Below, piece by piece: positions 12,900 to 24,732 of a stretch of 64,000 nt of DNA. Under the pieces are notes generated by a model. That model saw nothing but the letters and a program-made list of their open reading frames with translations, was not told where the DNA came from and did not search any database. The position numbers were made by a program, and so were the translations under genes. Each line of letters opens with the position of its first letter. The stretch's first letter is position 1. The DNA comes from Ulota crispa (lineage: Eukaryota; Streptophyta; Bryopsida; Orthotrichales; Orthotrichaceae): positions 36,294,002 to 36,358,001 of the forward strand of contig OY987242.1 of assembly GCA_963920765.1 (NCBI GenBank), read 5' to 3'.

Positions 12900-15800
12900 A
12901 GGTAGATTGAAGGAAACAGTATTAATTTTGTAGGTTTGAAAGTTTAATGCAGTGGTTTCCATTGATATCAGTTACTGTCATAGTGCATTGCATGTGAAGA
13001 AGCTTAGAAAAGGTTTGCCAGAAATGTCTGTACAAGGAAGAGACATCTTTTGTGTAATTCTCTTTTGATTTTGCTGAACGATTGTAGTAATTTGTACTGC
13101 ATTATTCCTAGAATGTGTTTGAGTGTACTACATGGGTATATTTAAATATAGATTCCAAGTTCATGCAAATATTGAAGGTTTCATATACCACATAACCAGA
13201 CATGCAATAATCTATAGCAATAATTGTTTTATTGAAATTGTTGAATTTTGTGAAAGCACATGTGTATTTTAATTATAATCAAAAATTTTGAGCAGGGGTG
13301 GGTGAATTTAGTATGGGAGGTGTCCTCATTGGGATTATCCTCGTGTTCAAAAAATACAAGTTGACACCAAAGTACGTGTGACCGAAGGAGTGTTAAAAAA
13401 AGCCAGTACCATTATGATGTTGCTAATTACAACCGAGTAGTCCTACTTTGTGAACATAACACGTGTCATGAAATATAGGCCAGCACAATTGTAATTTTAG
13501 ATCTGGCTGAGAAAATGCAATCTAATCACGAAGTGATGTAAAAAATAGAATTGCACATGTAGCCTTTATAGATGATGACATGGATTACTATTTCTAGCGG
13601 GACTGAGCCTGAGCAGAGGACCAAAACTGACATGGCTTTGTGACCACTGTGATAGAAACTTTGACAGAGAATTGTCAACAGCATGTCCGAATCACATGCT
13701 CCGAATTGATTGAAGAATTGACTGTGATTTTGTCAGGAAACCGTCAATTTGGACACCAGAGCCCTTATAGTGTGTCAAAGCCATTAAGTTTAATTTTATA
13801 TTTAATGTTTTCCATAAATTGGTTGGTGGGGAAAAACAATGGTCTAAGAAATTTAGGGTTCTAATTGAGGTCTAGTCCAACATTCCAAGAATTTGTTTGA
13901 CTTCATTTTCCATATTCAATCGGTTTCTTGCCGGATTACATTGGTATTTTCTATATTTAGACTATAAAATACTATATTCAGATTCTTTGGTAAAGTTTGA
14001 CCAGTTTTTAGATGGGCAGTCTCAAATTCAAACAACTATTTTGCAACTTGAACCGGTTGACAATACACTGTATGCTAGTTTTCCGCAGACACTGGTCTAA
14101 TCTCTTGAAAGAGGACCTTGATGTTGGATGTGCAGGTGTAGGTGGGAGTTTTTTTTTGATGGAAAATTTGTTAAGAACAAGACATAAATAATAATGTTTG
14201 GTGTTGGTAACATTGATTACATATTATTACAATAAATGCCAGCAACACTCTTAGTGTTGTCAACACTAGATTTTAACATGAACATTACGAGTCTTGTAAA
14301 CCCATTTACCAAGGTAAATGAATAGTGGTGAGATTTTAAGTGGAGACCCAACGCATGTGTCTTTTCATGTCAATCTATACCTCTTCTAGTTTTAAACTTC
14401 ATATTTAAATTTAAAAATTATTCAACATTCATTTCAATTATCTTTTTGTCTCCCTCCCCACCCCTTTGTATTCAATTTAAAATACAAAATAGGAGTTAAC
14501 TAATAAGGTTCATTGAAAATGTCCTTTCTTCTTCCAAATATCATGTAAAATACCGGTCACAATAGCTTTTTTTGTTTTGTTTATGTTGCAGGTTGACCGG
14601 TCGTAATTACCCAACGGACAAGTAAGAGTGGGCATTTTTTTATAAATGTTAGATTTGTCAACCAAATGAAAATTAGAGTCACTTTATTGATAGGAGAAAT
14701 AACATAAGTACCATAGCACCAAGTATCATTATTGGAGTATTGTTGTATGTTTCTTAGAAGTGGTTTACTCCCACATGCCATCAAATTCTCAAAACCCTAC
14801 TAGTTGAGAGTCAAAATTTGAGACTTGGCAATTCATACTATGTTCCAAGTCCCGTGTCCTAATTCATTGCATTTTGCCTACATGGTAACACTTTTTGGAA
14901 GTTTTGGCACCAAGGAAGGCGGGATTTCACTCAAGTTTTGGGTCAACCACTTTGCTAGACCCAACTTCAAACCCAAGTCCCATTAATTTTTTTGCATACA
15001 ACATTCATAACTTTCTTCAAAATTGTTTTTTGCTTTCAATAACCCAACAAAGTTTGGATCTGGTCTTGCAATGGAACTTATAGACATGGGATGTGGGATG
15101 TAGTGCAAACCCCCCTAACATTTAATTTTGCCTTTGAAATATCAACAAAGTTAGGATTTTGCATTGAAGTAGAACTTGCAAAGATGAAACATGGGATGTA
15201 GTGTGAACTGCCTCTTAATTCAATGAAAGCATTAGAGTAACTCACAATCCAACAACTCTAAAGGCAAATTTCCATGTTGTACCAGAATCAACTAAGGTAA
15301 GAGGCTCGTAAATCGACCATCTAAGAGCTAAAAATGAATTTTGGGGAGGTGGAACTCCTTGATGTATTTTTCAATAAATTTTCCTTGAAAGACAAGAGGA
15401 ATTGGCATCTAACTCAAGTCATTTTGTATTTTGCAAAGCAAATGGAATTATTCATGAAATTTTGAAGTGGAAAGGTCATAGGGCTCTAAAATGGATCACT
15501 TCCTCAAATGTACACCCACTGAACATTTTTGAAACGCTATGAATAAGGCATGTACCTACGGAGTTCATTTGAGGAGGTGGGCGGTATTAGTGCCCTAACG
15601 GAGTTCAAGCCTCTTATTTTACAATGATTAGCATTTTTGAACAAAATTGAGATCCCAAAATTTGTAAACTTATAGCAAGAATTTACCAAACCTTCATTTC
15701 CAATCTCCAATTTGTTGTTTTCTAGCAAAACTCTATGCATGACTTTGAACTCCCTTGTCATTTCCACAATTCTCCAATTCCTAAGCAACATGGAAGTTGG

Positions 15801-16098
15801 CCCTAAAGCCTAAACCTCGTCAATGGCTTCAACTCCCTCATCATAAGTATAAATTAAAAACCCTAAAATGTATTTATAGCTTAGGATTCCCTTGTCATGC
15901 CTTTAGTAGTTTTGAATGGCATCGAGAGATGCACACGAGATGTTATTTTTCACAACACTTTGCAAGAATGGGAGGTTTGGGAAATCGGAATGCATCACCC
16001 TCAGTTGATCGATCCTTCTCTACTTCGATGTCAATGTCCGATTGCTGTAAGTTATTCTGCTTGTTTTCAAGAATCATCAAACAATGCTCAACAGCTAA
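12900..16098. other. AT-rich intergenic region, no gene recognised
   Basis: Open frames are short, overlap on both strands and show no recognisable motif. A small perfect inversion around CACTCTTAGTGTTG lies near 14250. No CACTA-type right terminus could be assigned, so the right edge of the 9-13 kb transposon remnant is unknown. Confidence 0.4.
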
Positions 16099-17305
16099 CA
16101 TTAGGAAAAATATGGGGCCCCAATAAGGCTTTGAGTTTAGGGGGTCTTTAGCCATGGGAACCCGATTCCCAATAAAATCATGCGTAGGCTGATGTGGCAT
16201 CATTGATGCCACATCAGCTTTTTTGATTTTTATAGTTTTTAAAAAAAAATCAAAAAAGTCAAAAAAATCAAAAAAGTCAAAAAAATCAAAATAATCAAAA
16301 TAATCAAAATAATCAAAATAATCAAAATAATCAAAATAATCAAAATAATCAAAATAATCAAAATAATCAAAATAATCAAAATAATCAAAATAATCAAAAT
16401 AATCAAAATAATCAAAAAAATCAAAATAATCAAAATAATCAAAAAAGTCAAAATAATCAAAATAATCAAAATAATCAAAATAATCAAAATAATCAAAATA
16501 ATCAAAATAATCAAAATAATCAAAATAATCAAAATAATCAAAATAATCAAAATAATCAAAATAATCAAAATAATCAAAAACATCAAAAAAATCAAAAAAA
16601 TCAAAAAAATCAAAATAATCAAAATAATCAAAAAAATCAAAAAAATCAAAAAAATCAAAAAAATCAAAATAATCAAAATAATCAAAAAAATCAAAATAAT
16701 CAAAATAATCAAAATAATCAAAAAAATCAAAAAAACCAAAAAAATCAAAAAATCAAAAAAATCAAAAAAATCAAAAAAATCAAAATAATCAAAATAATCA
16801 AAATAATCAAAATAATCAAAATAATCAAAATAATCAAAATAATCAAAATAATCAAAAAAACCAAAAAATCAAAAAAATCAAAAAAATCAAAAAAATCAAA
16901 AAAATCAAAAAAATCAAAAAATCAAAAAAATCGAAATAATCAAAAAAACTAAAAAATCCAAAAAACCAAAATAATCAAAAAAATCAAAAAATCAAAAAAA
17001 TCAAAAAAATCAAAAAAATCAAAAAAATCAAAAAAATCAAAAAAATCAAAAAAATCAAAAAAACCAAAAAAAATTAAAAAAATCAAAATAATCAAAATAA
17101 TCAAAATAATCAAAAAAATCAAAAAAATCAAAAAAATCAAAATAAGATCTTTTTTTTATTAAGATTTTTTTTGGATTTTTTGGATTTTTTTAATTAATTT
17201 TTTCTGGCCATCAGCAGGAGCTGGTTCCCCACATTGGGAACCAAAAGAATGGAGGGCTAGGATCCTTTATAAAGGCCTTCTTTAGGCCTCATATTTTTCC
17301 TAATG
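16099..17305. mobile_element. Foldback-like element carrying a minisatellite core
   Basis: The two ends are inverted copies: CATTAGGAAAAATATG at the left and its complement ending in CCTAATG at 17305. Imperfect inverted similarity continues inward (GGCC then AAGGC-rich sequence, and GGGAACC against GGTTCCC). Just inside the left part is a perfect short palindrome of GCTGATGTGGCATCA with its complement (about 16188-16220). The interior is almost wholly the 9-bp repeat array listed separately. No coding capacity. No clear target duplication could be assigned, so the class is unknown. Confidence 0.55.
16241..17144. repeat. 9-bp minisatellite, unit TCAAAAWAA
   Basis: About 900 bp of tandem 9-mers, mostly TCAAAATAA and TCAAAAAAA, with occasional 8-mers and single substitutions (GTC, CCAAA). 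The two variants occur in blocks, as expected from local duplication. Long open frames through this stretch (Ile/Leu/Phe repeats on the minus strand) are by-products of the 9-bp period and are not genes. Confidence 0.95.
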
Positions 17306-18800
17306 CTTGTTGGTTGCAGCGATGTACTTCGGTGTCGGTATCGCTAGCAAAGAAACGCCTCTCCCGCTTAGTTCGTTGAACTCATCATTGTTTGCGTGCT
17401 TGACAAGCTTATCTACTAAGAGCATCATCAACTCAAGATGGTGGATTTGATGGTGGATGGAGCTGTGTAGGAGAATGAGGTATTCTTATAGCTCCAACGC
17501 ATAGCATGGACAAGCCCATTTAAAAGGATGTCCTCCAGGTCCAAATTCCTTGTTTTGTAATGCAGCTCTTGTTAATTTCCTTGCAAGGATTTGCATATGA
17601 ATTCCCTTTATGTATTAACAGGGAAACGTGACAGAGGGAAAATTTAAAAAAGAACCAAAACATAAGTGTTTAACAACTCATAGGGAAAATGTGAAGAATT
17701 CTTGAAATTGACAGAGGAAACTTAACAAAAATTTGCAATGTATTGATCTCCATGTGCTTGAACATCACGTTGGTTGCAGTTATTTGGAGCTTCTTCACAA
17801 CAATTTGCAAGAGCTTGCAATTAACTTTCTCCAATGCTTGGATTTTCTCAAAGGAGTGGGAGGATTTGGCCTAAGGTAGCAACACCTATAAGCGCCATTG
17901 TCTCCATGGGCATGACCCTATGCATGTGTCATGCTATCAATGACTTACAAATATTAAAGAAATTGGTTATGGGTACTTAATTGATAATTGTAGGTGATCT
18001 GCATGACTGTTTTGAGTGCCCCATTGCGTTGTTTTTAGCATCTCCTACACACAACTATACATTTTCAGTGATTTAGGACTTTAAATCTTTTTTGTGAACA
18101 AATGCTTGCAATTGGAACTTTGAAATTGATGCCAATATTTTTAATTTCTTCTTGCTAACTTACAACATTTTTTTCAAAATTTTGTCAATTGATTTTCTTA
18201 CTCCAAAAACCTTAATTTCATGCTTATGGGTATTGCTACCTTATCAACAGGAGTAAAAAGAAATTGAACAAAGAGCAACGTAGAAGCAGCCAGTTCCTAG
18301 TCTGGAACCCCGTCTGTCTCCAGGTTGATGATGCCCTAAGGGTGAGCGAACTTCCATTTTGCATTAGAATCGGCCTGTTATTTCCCAGCACAATTTTGTG
18401 TGATTTCCGCATTTCTCCTGTTTTGATGCAGCATGGAATTGGCCCCAAGTCCTTCTGCAAGTGCACCTCTGTCTACTTTCCTTTGATTGCAGCAGCTGCT
18501 GCAGTGGAGTAACTTCTAAGAAACAGAAAAGTTATTGCTAAACACACAAGAAAAGCAACAATAAAAGGAAATTAACAAGTGTGAAAGAAGACAAGTATGG
18601 ATGAAAAGTCAGCGTGTGAAGATTTCTCCACCCCATTCTTCTCTTTTGGAGGTACAGAGAAAAAACATTCAATCTTTGAAACAATTTTCAAAAATCAAGC
18701 ATAGCTTGCCACGACCCACATTCACTGAAGATTGAAAATGGAGTGAAGAAGGTGGGACTAATTACCCCTAATATTGAGAAGTGTTTTTTTTTGCCTTTAA
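17306..18800. other. Intergenic; includes a single-arm relative of the 20.8-21.6 kb palindrome
   Basis: From about 17870 to 18240 the sequence follows the right arm of the large palindrome at 21188-21588. Shared landmarks are CACACAACTxTACATTTTCA, TTTAGGACTTT, GAACAAATGCTTGCAATTGG and the terminal CTTATGxGTATTGCTACC. It is more diverged and not followed by an inverted partner, so it is an older or half copy. The rest shows nothing I can assign. Confidence 0.5.
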
Positions 18801-19726
18801 CCCCTAAAGGACCATGGCCTTTATTTTGTCAAAAGACACTCAAAATTGCCACCTCTATGGCAAAGAGTAAAAAGGTTTGAAAATCAAGCATTTTGCATAT
18901 CTGACCATAGGATCTTGTGCTAGACTACTATAAGAATGTGTCATACAAAACTCAAGAACTTTGATTGCACAGATTGGAAGATATATGCATTTAAAGTGTA
19001 AAAAATAGCTTTTTTTGCACCTTGCTTGACTAGATTTTTTAACTTTGAACATTTTTAACTTAAAATTTTTGCTCCACAGAGTTTGGAATTCTATTTTTGC
19101 ATGGTGGGAAGTTGAGTTGGGAATCTTGAGAATAAATAAATAAATAAATAAAACTTAATTTTCATTCTTTAAAAAATCATTAGGTAGAAGAAGGTATGAG
19201 ATTGAACAAGAAATGAAATTGCTAATAATCCTGCAATGGAATTGAAATACAAGAATCCCAATGGTAAGATTATTCTACAAAGCAAACTTCACTCTCTCCA
19301 ACAATTTTTTTTTGAAAAAATGTTAAATCTGCATTCAAAAATGAAGTTTATAAGTTATTTTTTCAAGAAGATGCTTGAGTTGCCCAAAAAACAAGATTTT
19401 TTATAACTTTCTCATAACTAGTCCAAATGGAATGAATCAAAGCTTCAGATGTAAAAAAAAGTTGTAATCTATAAGAAAAAAAAATTAATTTTTTTTTTCA
19501 AGTTTTTTCCAGAATTTTTTTTGCTACCCTTAGTCCCCAAATTTGTGCTTATTTGGGCATAACTTTTGCTCCCTAGCATCAGTTGGAATAAAAATTATAT
19601 TCCCCAAAAGCTAATGTGTTTTTCTATCTTCAAAAAAAGTTTCAAAAAATCAAGACAAAAATTGAGGCCATAGGTACCTGCTCAAAATCCCATTTGTCCC
19701 CCGAAGGGACAATGGTCCTTTAGGGG
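18801..19726. mobile_element. TTAA-flanked TIR element, family A copy 1
   Basis: The element begins CCCCTAAAGGACCAT directly after TTAA (18797-18800) and ends with the exact complement directly before TTAA (19727-19730). The perfect terminal inverted repeat is about 15 bp, and TTAA sits on both sides as a target duplication would. 926 bp long with no coding capacity. Ends starting CCC and a TTAA duplication are the structural marks of the piggyBac superfamily; that class assignment is inference because no transposase is present. The interior is related, in opposite orientation, to the copy at 23643. A short (AAAT)n run lies at about 19131-19152. Confidence 0.75.
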
Positions 19727-20026
19727 TTAAAGGAGAAGAATAGGCTTGAAGAAATTTTAGAATGTGAAGTTTTTATGAATGCATGTCTCTTTTTCATCTT
19801 GCTCTTCTTGCTTTCATCCTCATTATAGTTGAAGACCTCGGTTGAGAGTATAAATGCAATTTGCTTTCTTAGTGCATCATCATTTTCTAGGTAAATTCAT
19901 TCTCCATTCTTCACTACCCTCAAAAAAGGAATCTCACCTTCTTCATGAAAAGAAATGCTCCCATTGACTCCTATTTCCAATTGACTACTTTTGTATCATT
20001 TTTGGAGAAGGTGTGACTACGCCTAA

Positions 20027-20516
20027 GAGCATCTCCACCGACCTTGCAAAACGTAGACTTTGCTAAAGGAGTTTGAGCGGGCCCTCTGAGGTGATTCAAC
20101 GTGGGCAGTCGAGGCAATCTCCATTGGTGCAGTTGGAATCAAATGTGCCAGGGGATAGTTACGGTTTTAGTGGTCTTGTTTTGTGCATGGAGATGCTATT
20201 CCTGTCACACAAGCACTCAAGCTCCAAGACAGCTTAGTCATAGAGGCAACTTTAAGCAAATCAAAAACAGGACCTCTTGTGACAGATGCTAAGAATAACA
20301 TTCCCCCCAACATCGCACTTGCAGAATAGTAGCAACCTCCGTGAATTCAGCTTGCTCAAAGAGAAGGGAGTCCCAAGAGGTCACCATCCCTTAAGCCATG
20401 TTTGGCAAGGCCGTTTTGAAAATTGGCCGGGCAAGTCACCGGTGGAGATTCAAATCATGCATGTCACCCTCCGGCCACGCTATTTGGGCGGCTGGAGTCA
20501 TCCGGTGGAGATGCTC
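20027..20516. mobile_element. PIF/Harbinger-like MITE (TAA duplication)
   Basis: Starts GAGCATCTCCACCG after TAA (20024-20026) and ends with the complement CGGTGGAGATGCTC before TAA (20517-20519). The 14-bp TIR is perfect and the 3-bp TAA duplication fits the TWA preference of PIF/Harbinger (Tourist-type) elements. 490 bp, more GC-rich than its surroundings, no transposase. Confidence 0.7.
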
Positions 20517-20599
20517 TAATGCAGTTGTTTGAGATCTGGTCTAGAATTGGTTGAGAACTGTGCCGAAATGCGTAGATGTTGTGGATATTCATTCATTGT

Positions 20600-21935
20600 C
20601 TCTGTGGGCTCGGTTTACTGCACATACATTGATTTGGGCCCCTTCTTGTCAGTGCCAAAAATACACAATTTGCTTGGATTGCCCCTCCCTCCGAGCTACC
20701 CTGCCTGAGACTAGAAAAACTAGTCTAAGTGCTTGGTTTGCAGATACAACACTAAGATAGCAATACTCATAAGTGTGAAATTAAGGATTTTGTAGTAGGA
20801 AAATCAATTGATGAACATTGAAAAAAATATTGTGAAGCTAGCAAGAGGAAATCAAAAATATTGACATCAATTTCAAAGTTCCAATTGCAAGCATTTGTTC
20901 ACAAAGATTTCTCAAAGTCCTAAATTAATGAAAATGTAGAGTTGTGTGTACAAGATGTCTTCAATGTGGTCATACACTCATAATACTAACTTTATGAGTT
21001 CTTAAGTACTGAGATGAGACACTCAAAATTGTCATGCCAATCACCCAAAACCATCACTTAGTCACCCATAACCAATTTTTTTTGTATTTGTGAGTCACTG
21101 ACAGTCTGTCACAAGAGTAGGTAACCCCATGGAGACCCTTGTGAGCATGGGTGTTGCTACCTTAAAACCACACCTACCTACAACTAAAGCAACACCCATG
21201 CTCACGAGGTTCTCCATGGGGTTACCTACTCTTGTGACAGACTGTCAGTGACTCACAAATACAAAAAAAATTGGTTATGGGTGACTAAGTGATGGTTTTG
21301 GGTGATTGGCATGACAATTTTGAGTGTCTCATCTCAGTACTTAAGAACTCATAAAGTTAGTATTATGAGTGTATGACCACATTGAAGACATCTTGTACAC
21401 ACAACTCTACATTTTCATTAATTTAGGACTTTGAGAAATCTTTGTGAACAAATGCTTGCAATTGGAACTTTGAAATTGATGTCAATATTTTTGATTTCCT
21501 CTTGCTAGCTTCACAATATTTTTTTCAATGTTCATCAATTGCTTTTCCTACTACAAAATCCTTAATTTCACACTTATGAGTATTGCTACCAAGGTTTTTT
21601 TTTTCTGGCAATTTATCGCCAAATTTGCAACAATGAGATTCGAAATCCACTAATGAACAATTGTCCCTTTAGAATTCCACCTCTGTTGTGAGGCCACATC
21701 TGTAATTTATTATTTATCTACAATTCAAAAAAAAACCCCAATTGCTACCTTGGTGTTGTATCTGCAAACCAAGCACTTAAAGCCAAGCACTTAGACTAGT
21801 TTTTCTAGTCTCAGGCAGGGTAGCTCGGAGGGAGGGACAGCCCAAGCAAATAGTGTATTTCTGGCACTGACAAGGCGGGGACCAGATCGACGTATGTGCA
21901 ATAAACCGAGCCGTCTCTCTGTGCTGATTTACTTT
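20600..21935. repeat. Outer imperfect inverted repeat enclosing the 831-bp palindrome
   Basis: Outside the inner palindrome, about 20600-20757 and 21750-21935 are inverted copies. Shared landmarks are GTTGTATCTGCAAACCAAGC, the self-complementary ACTAGTTTTTCTAGT, CAGGCAGGGTAGCTCGGAGG and GGCACTGACAAG. They are less alike than the inner arms, and the right side carries about 160 bp extra (21589-21749). The whole may be one large foldback element; its ends and duplication are not resolved. Confidence 0.6.
20758..21588. repeat. Near-perfect palindrome, 401-bp arms with a 29-bp loop
   Basis: Left arm 20758-21158 and right arm 21188-21588 are reverse complements with very few visible differences, for example CAATTGATG against the complement of CATCAATTGC. 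The terminal bases are TAGCAATACTCAT and ATGAGTATTGCTA. The loop lies around CCACACCTACCTACAAC. No open frame of note. RNA from either strand would fold into a very long hairpin. A diverged single-arm relative lies at about 17870-18240. Confidence 0.9.
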
Positions 21936-22310
21936 TTTTTGTTAGCCTCTGCCAATTCTTGGATACTGGAGTGCTGAAATATTGGAAGGTATCATCAGCT
22001 GGCAGAAACGAGATCCTGGACTGAACCATAAATCAAAGGTGGGGAAGTAGTAACGCATGTTTCGAAGATTCGAAGTCGTCACAGCAACGTCGATTGATTC
22101 TGTGATTCCAGGTTCTACTGGTGCCCAGGGCCCAGGGGATTGTAGAGAATCTCGAGTCGGTTGTTTTGGTGTAAGATTCGGTAAGCTCCGTGGTTTGAGG
22201 TGCTTCCCATGTTCACGGATAGAGAGAGGGCGCTCCACACGATGTCCCAAGTCCCAAGGAGAGGAGGCTTTGCAAGTTTGCATCAAGAGAAGGTATCTTG
22301 AAGAAGCTTA
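21936..22310. other. Unassigned, relatively CpG-rich intergenic segment
   Basis: This piece has more CG dinucleotides than the sequence on either side and an open frame on each strand (22057-22311 plus, 21942-22286 minus). Neither translation resembles a known family. It might be a captured host fragment; I cannot support a gene. Confidence 0.3.
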
Positions 22311-23423
22311 GAGCATCTCCACCGGCAGTGTTTAAATTGGAATTTTGTGTTTGGTGTTAATCTGGCGATTGTCTTCTTTTTTTGGGGTGCAAATCTGGCT
22401 TCTTTCATTTATATTTTGGTGAAGTCCACAAGTGATCCTCAAATTTTAGTGCAAAAGACATCTAAAGCAGATGATTGTGGCGTGACATGTGGGAAACAAG
22501 GGGCAAAAGTAGTCCCTTTCATTGGCAAATTTTGGCAAATTACACTCACTATTTTCACTCGCTCTAGTGCTAATTTTAGGCTCCTAAAAAAAATTGTTTT
22601 CTGGTGATTTGTAGCCTCAAACAAAATAATAACCTACATGCAATATTCAATGTAGCTTAGTTGGGCACAATTGACCAATGAAATTGATTGATTGTACCAC
22701 GTCATCTTTTGTTTACATAGTTTAACCAATACATACTTGACCCGTAGTATTTATCCATCAGAGTAGTATTATTTTATGCCTCGGTAAAATCATGCCAGTA
22801 CTTTGGAATTAGAATCAGGGTGCCATATAAACTTAAATTTGTGTGTGGACTATAGACCCGCTTAAGAAGCTTCTACAATTTGGTACTATAATTGATGGTC
22901 ATGCTGGTACAATTACCACATATGAAGAAAATTATACATTTGTTGTGCTTTGTCATTGGTGAATGGTGATGGTGCTACCTGGCGACATGTCCAGATCTTT
23001 TAATGATATATATAGAAATTTTTGGCCAAACATTGTCACTGAAAACCCTACCTCTAGTGTTCATTTTAGGCATTTAAAAAAAATTGCTTTCTGACGACAT
23101 TTTGCCCCAAACAAAAACATTGTCCACCAGTGACTCTGGCATGCTCAAAGTGGATGAAAAGTAGTCAGGCCCCTCTCAAGACCCTCTCAAACTCTTTTAT
23201 TTGGCAAGTCTAGCAAGCCACAACCACTATTCATGCACTATTCACCCTAACTTTAGTGAGCTTTATCCTCTACTTCCCTAGAAAAGTGGTCAACTGCTTA
23301 TTTATGGGGTGTTTTGGAGTGTTAGGCCACCTTTTCAAAGAGCATGGGTGGAAATTGAGAGAATTCATGCCTCGCCAAACGAGATGAAAAACTTTGAGCA
23401 AGTCTGAACCGGAGGAGATGCTC
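22311..23423. mobile_element. PIF/Harbinger-like element (TTA duplication)
   Basis: Starts GAGCATCTCCACCGG after TTA (22308-22310) and ends CCGGAGGAGATGCTC before TTA (23424-23426). The terminal repeat matches that of the element at 20027. 1113 bp and non-coding. Its right half resembles the flanks of the foldback element at 26281 (CAAAGAGCATGGGTGGA) and the region 36390-36600, which shows the family is dispersed. Confidence 0.65.
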
Positions 23424-23426
23424 TTA

Positions 23427-23583
23427 GGGCACCCTTCCATGTGAGGGGGTGGCCGGTCAAACTAAAAATACCTCACCAATAATAGGTTAAATGGGGTTTT
23501 GGTTTTTCTAGAACCCCATCCAACCGATTATTGGTGACGTATTTTTAGTTTGACCAGCCACCCCATTGCATGGAAGGATGCCC
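23427..23583. mobile_element. Short palindromic MITE sharing a TTA with its neighbour
   Basis: The 157-bp element begins GGGCACCCTTCCATG and ends CATGGAAGGATGCCC, with TTA at 23424-23426 and 23584-23586. The inverted similarity runs through most of its length (TTTTTAGTTTGACC against GGTCAAACTAAAAA; CCAATAAT against ATTATTGG). It abuts the previous element, with one TTA serving both. Confidence 0.7.
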
Positions 23584-23642
23584 TTAATCCTTGACAAAAG
23601 CACCTAAAAAATAAGACATGAGCTCCTAAGTCAAGCCCTTAA

Positions 23643-24728
23643 CCCCTAAAGGACCAAAGTCCCCTTGGGGGACTTTTGGGATTTTGGATAGGCTTGTGTG
23701 ACCTCAATTTTTGACATGATTTTTTGAAACTTTTTATAGGTGTGTAGGAATGTATAAGGTTTGTGGGATGCAAAAAATCATGTAATTATGTCACACAGTT
23801 GACAAGTTATGGGCTTTTTTTGGCCAAAAGCAATTCAAGTGGCAGTTTCAACAAGGGAAAAAATATTGACTTTGGAAGGGAGGGAGCAAGGAGGGGTTGC
23901 CACATGTTGCTCTGGTGGTCCCCATCTTATTTTTATAATAGGCTTAGTTCTATTAGTTGGGTAGTTGGGTACATGTGTGTGCTCCAAGAAGATTAAAAGG
24001 CGGTTATGGTTAATTTTAAGGATGGAATATACACGGGGATAGGGGGTGGCCACAGGAAAAGGAGGTAAACCGCTTAAACTTTCTTACACGATAGCCTTCC
24101 GCCAGAACGGTGGGTGCACAAGTCCACTAGTTACTTCATAATTGCCCCCTTTCATTTCCAATTACAAGGTAAGATTGGGCTTTAAGAGCTTCTAAATTTA
24201 GAGATTTTGAGTTTTTAAATTTTTTTTTTTTGGCATTTGAAGTACATGTTTATCTTCAAACAAACCATTTGGGTTTTCCATGTCTAAAAACATGTGGTGG
24301 GAAAATTCACTCAAACATGACATCGTGTATTTGTAAAACTTGTCATATAGTAGCATTGCAATGTTTTTAGGATGTGTTTAGTGTCTTTGATTGCCTTGAA
24401 AATTGGTGTACAAAGGTCTAATTTGATTACCTATAAAGCAAAATTACAAATTCACAATCTGTAGTGCAAAAGAAATCAACAAATGGCGGTCAAAGCCATC
24501 TGAAATTTTTGGGCACCATGGAAAAAAAAACTTTTCCCTTCAAATGCTCATAACTTTCACTCCGCGCAGTCAAATGTCACGAAATTTTTATCACTTCTTC
24601 TTCTACAAATGCTTTACAAAATCCTATGGTTAGATTTACAAAAAAAACATTTTGTTAGAATCTTTGATAAACGCAAAAATAGGGACAATTTTGAGTTATT
24701 TTTGGCAAAAAATGACCTTACTTAGGGG
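23643..24728. mobile_element. TTAA-flanked TIR element, family A copy 2 (inverted, right site mutated)
   Basis: Begins CCCCTAAAGGACCAAAGTCC after TTAA (23639-23642). The first 100 bases follow the complement of the right end of the 18801 copy (ACCTCAATTTTTG then GATTTTTTGAAAC). The right end is eroded: CTTAGGGG followed by TCAA (24729-24732) in place of TTAA. 1086 bp, non-coding. Confidence 0.6.
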
Positions 24729-24732
24729 TCAA

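Noticed and set aside
16239..16748. 169-residue open frame of Ile/Leu/Phe repeats on the minus strand
   Set aside because: It is produced by a 9-bp tandem repeat, whose period is a multiple of three; no gene evidence.
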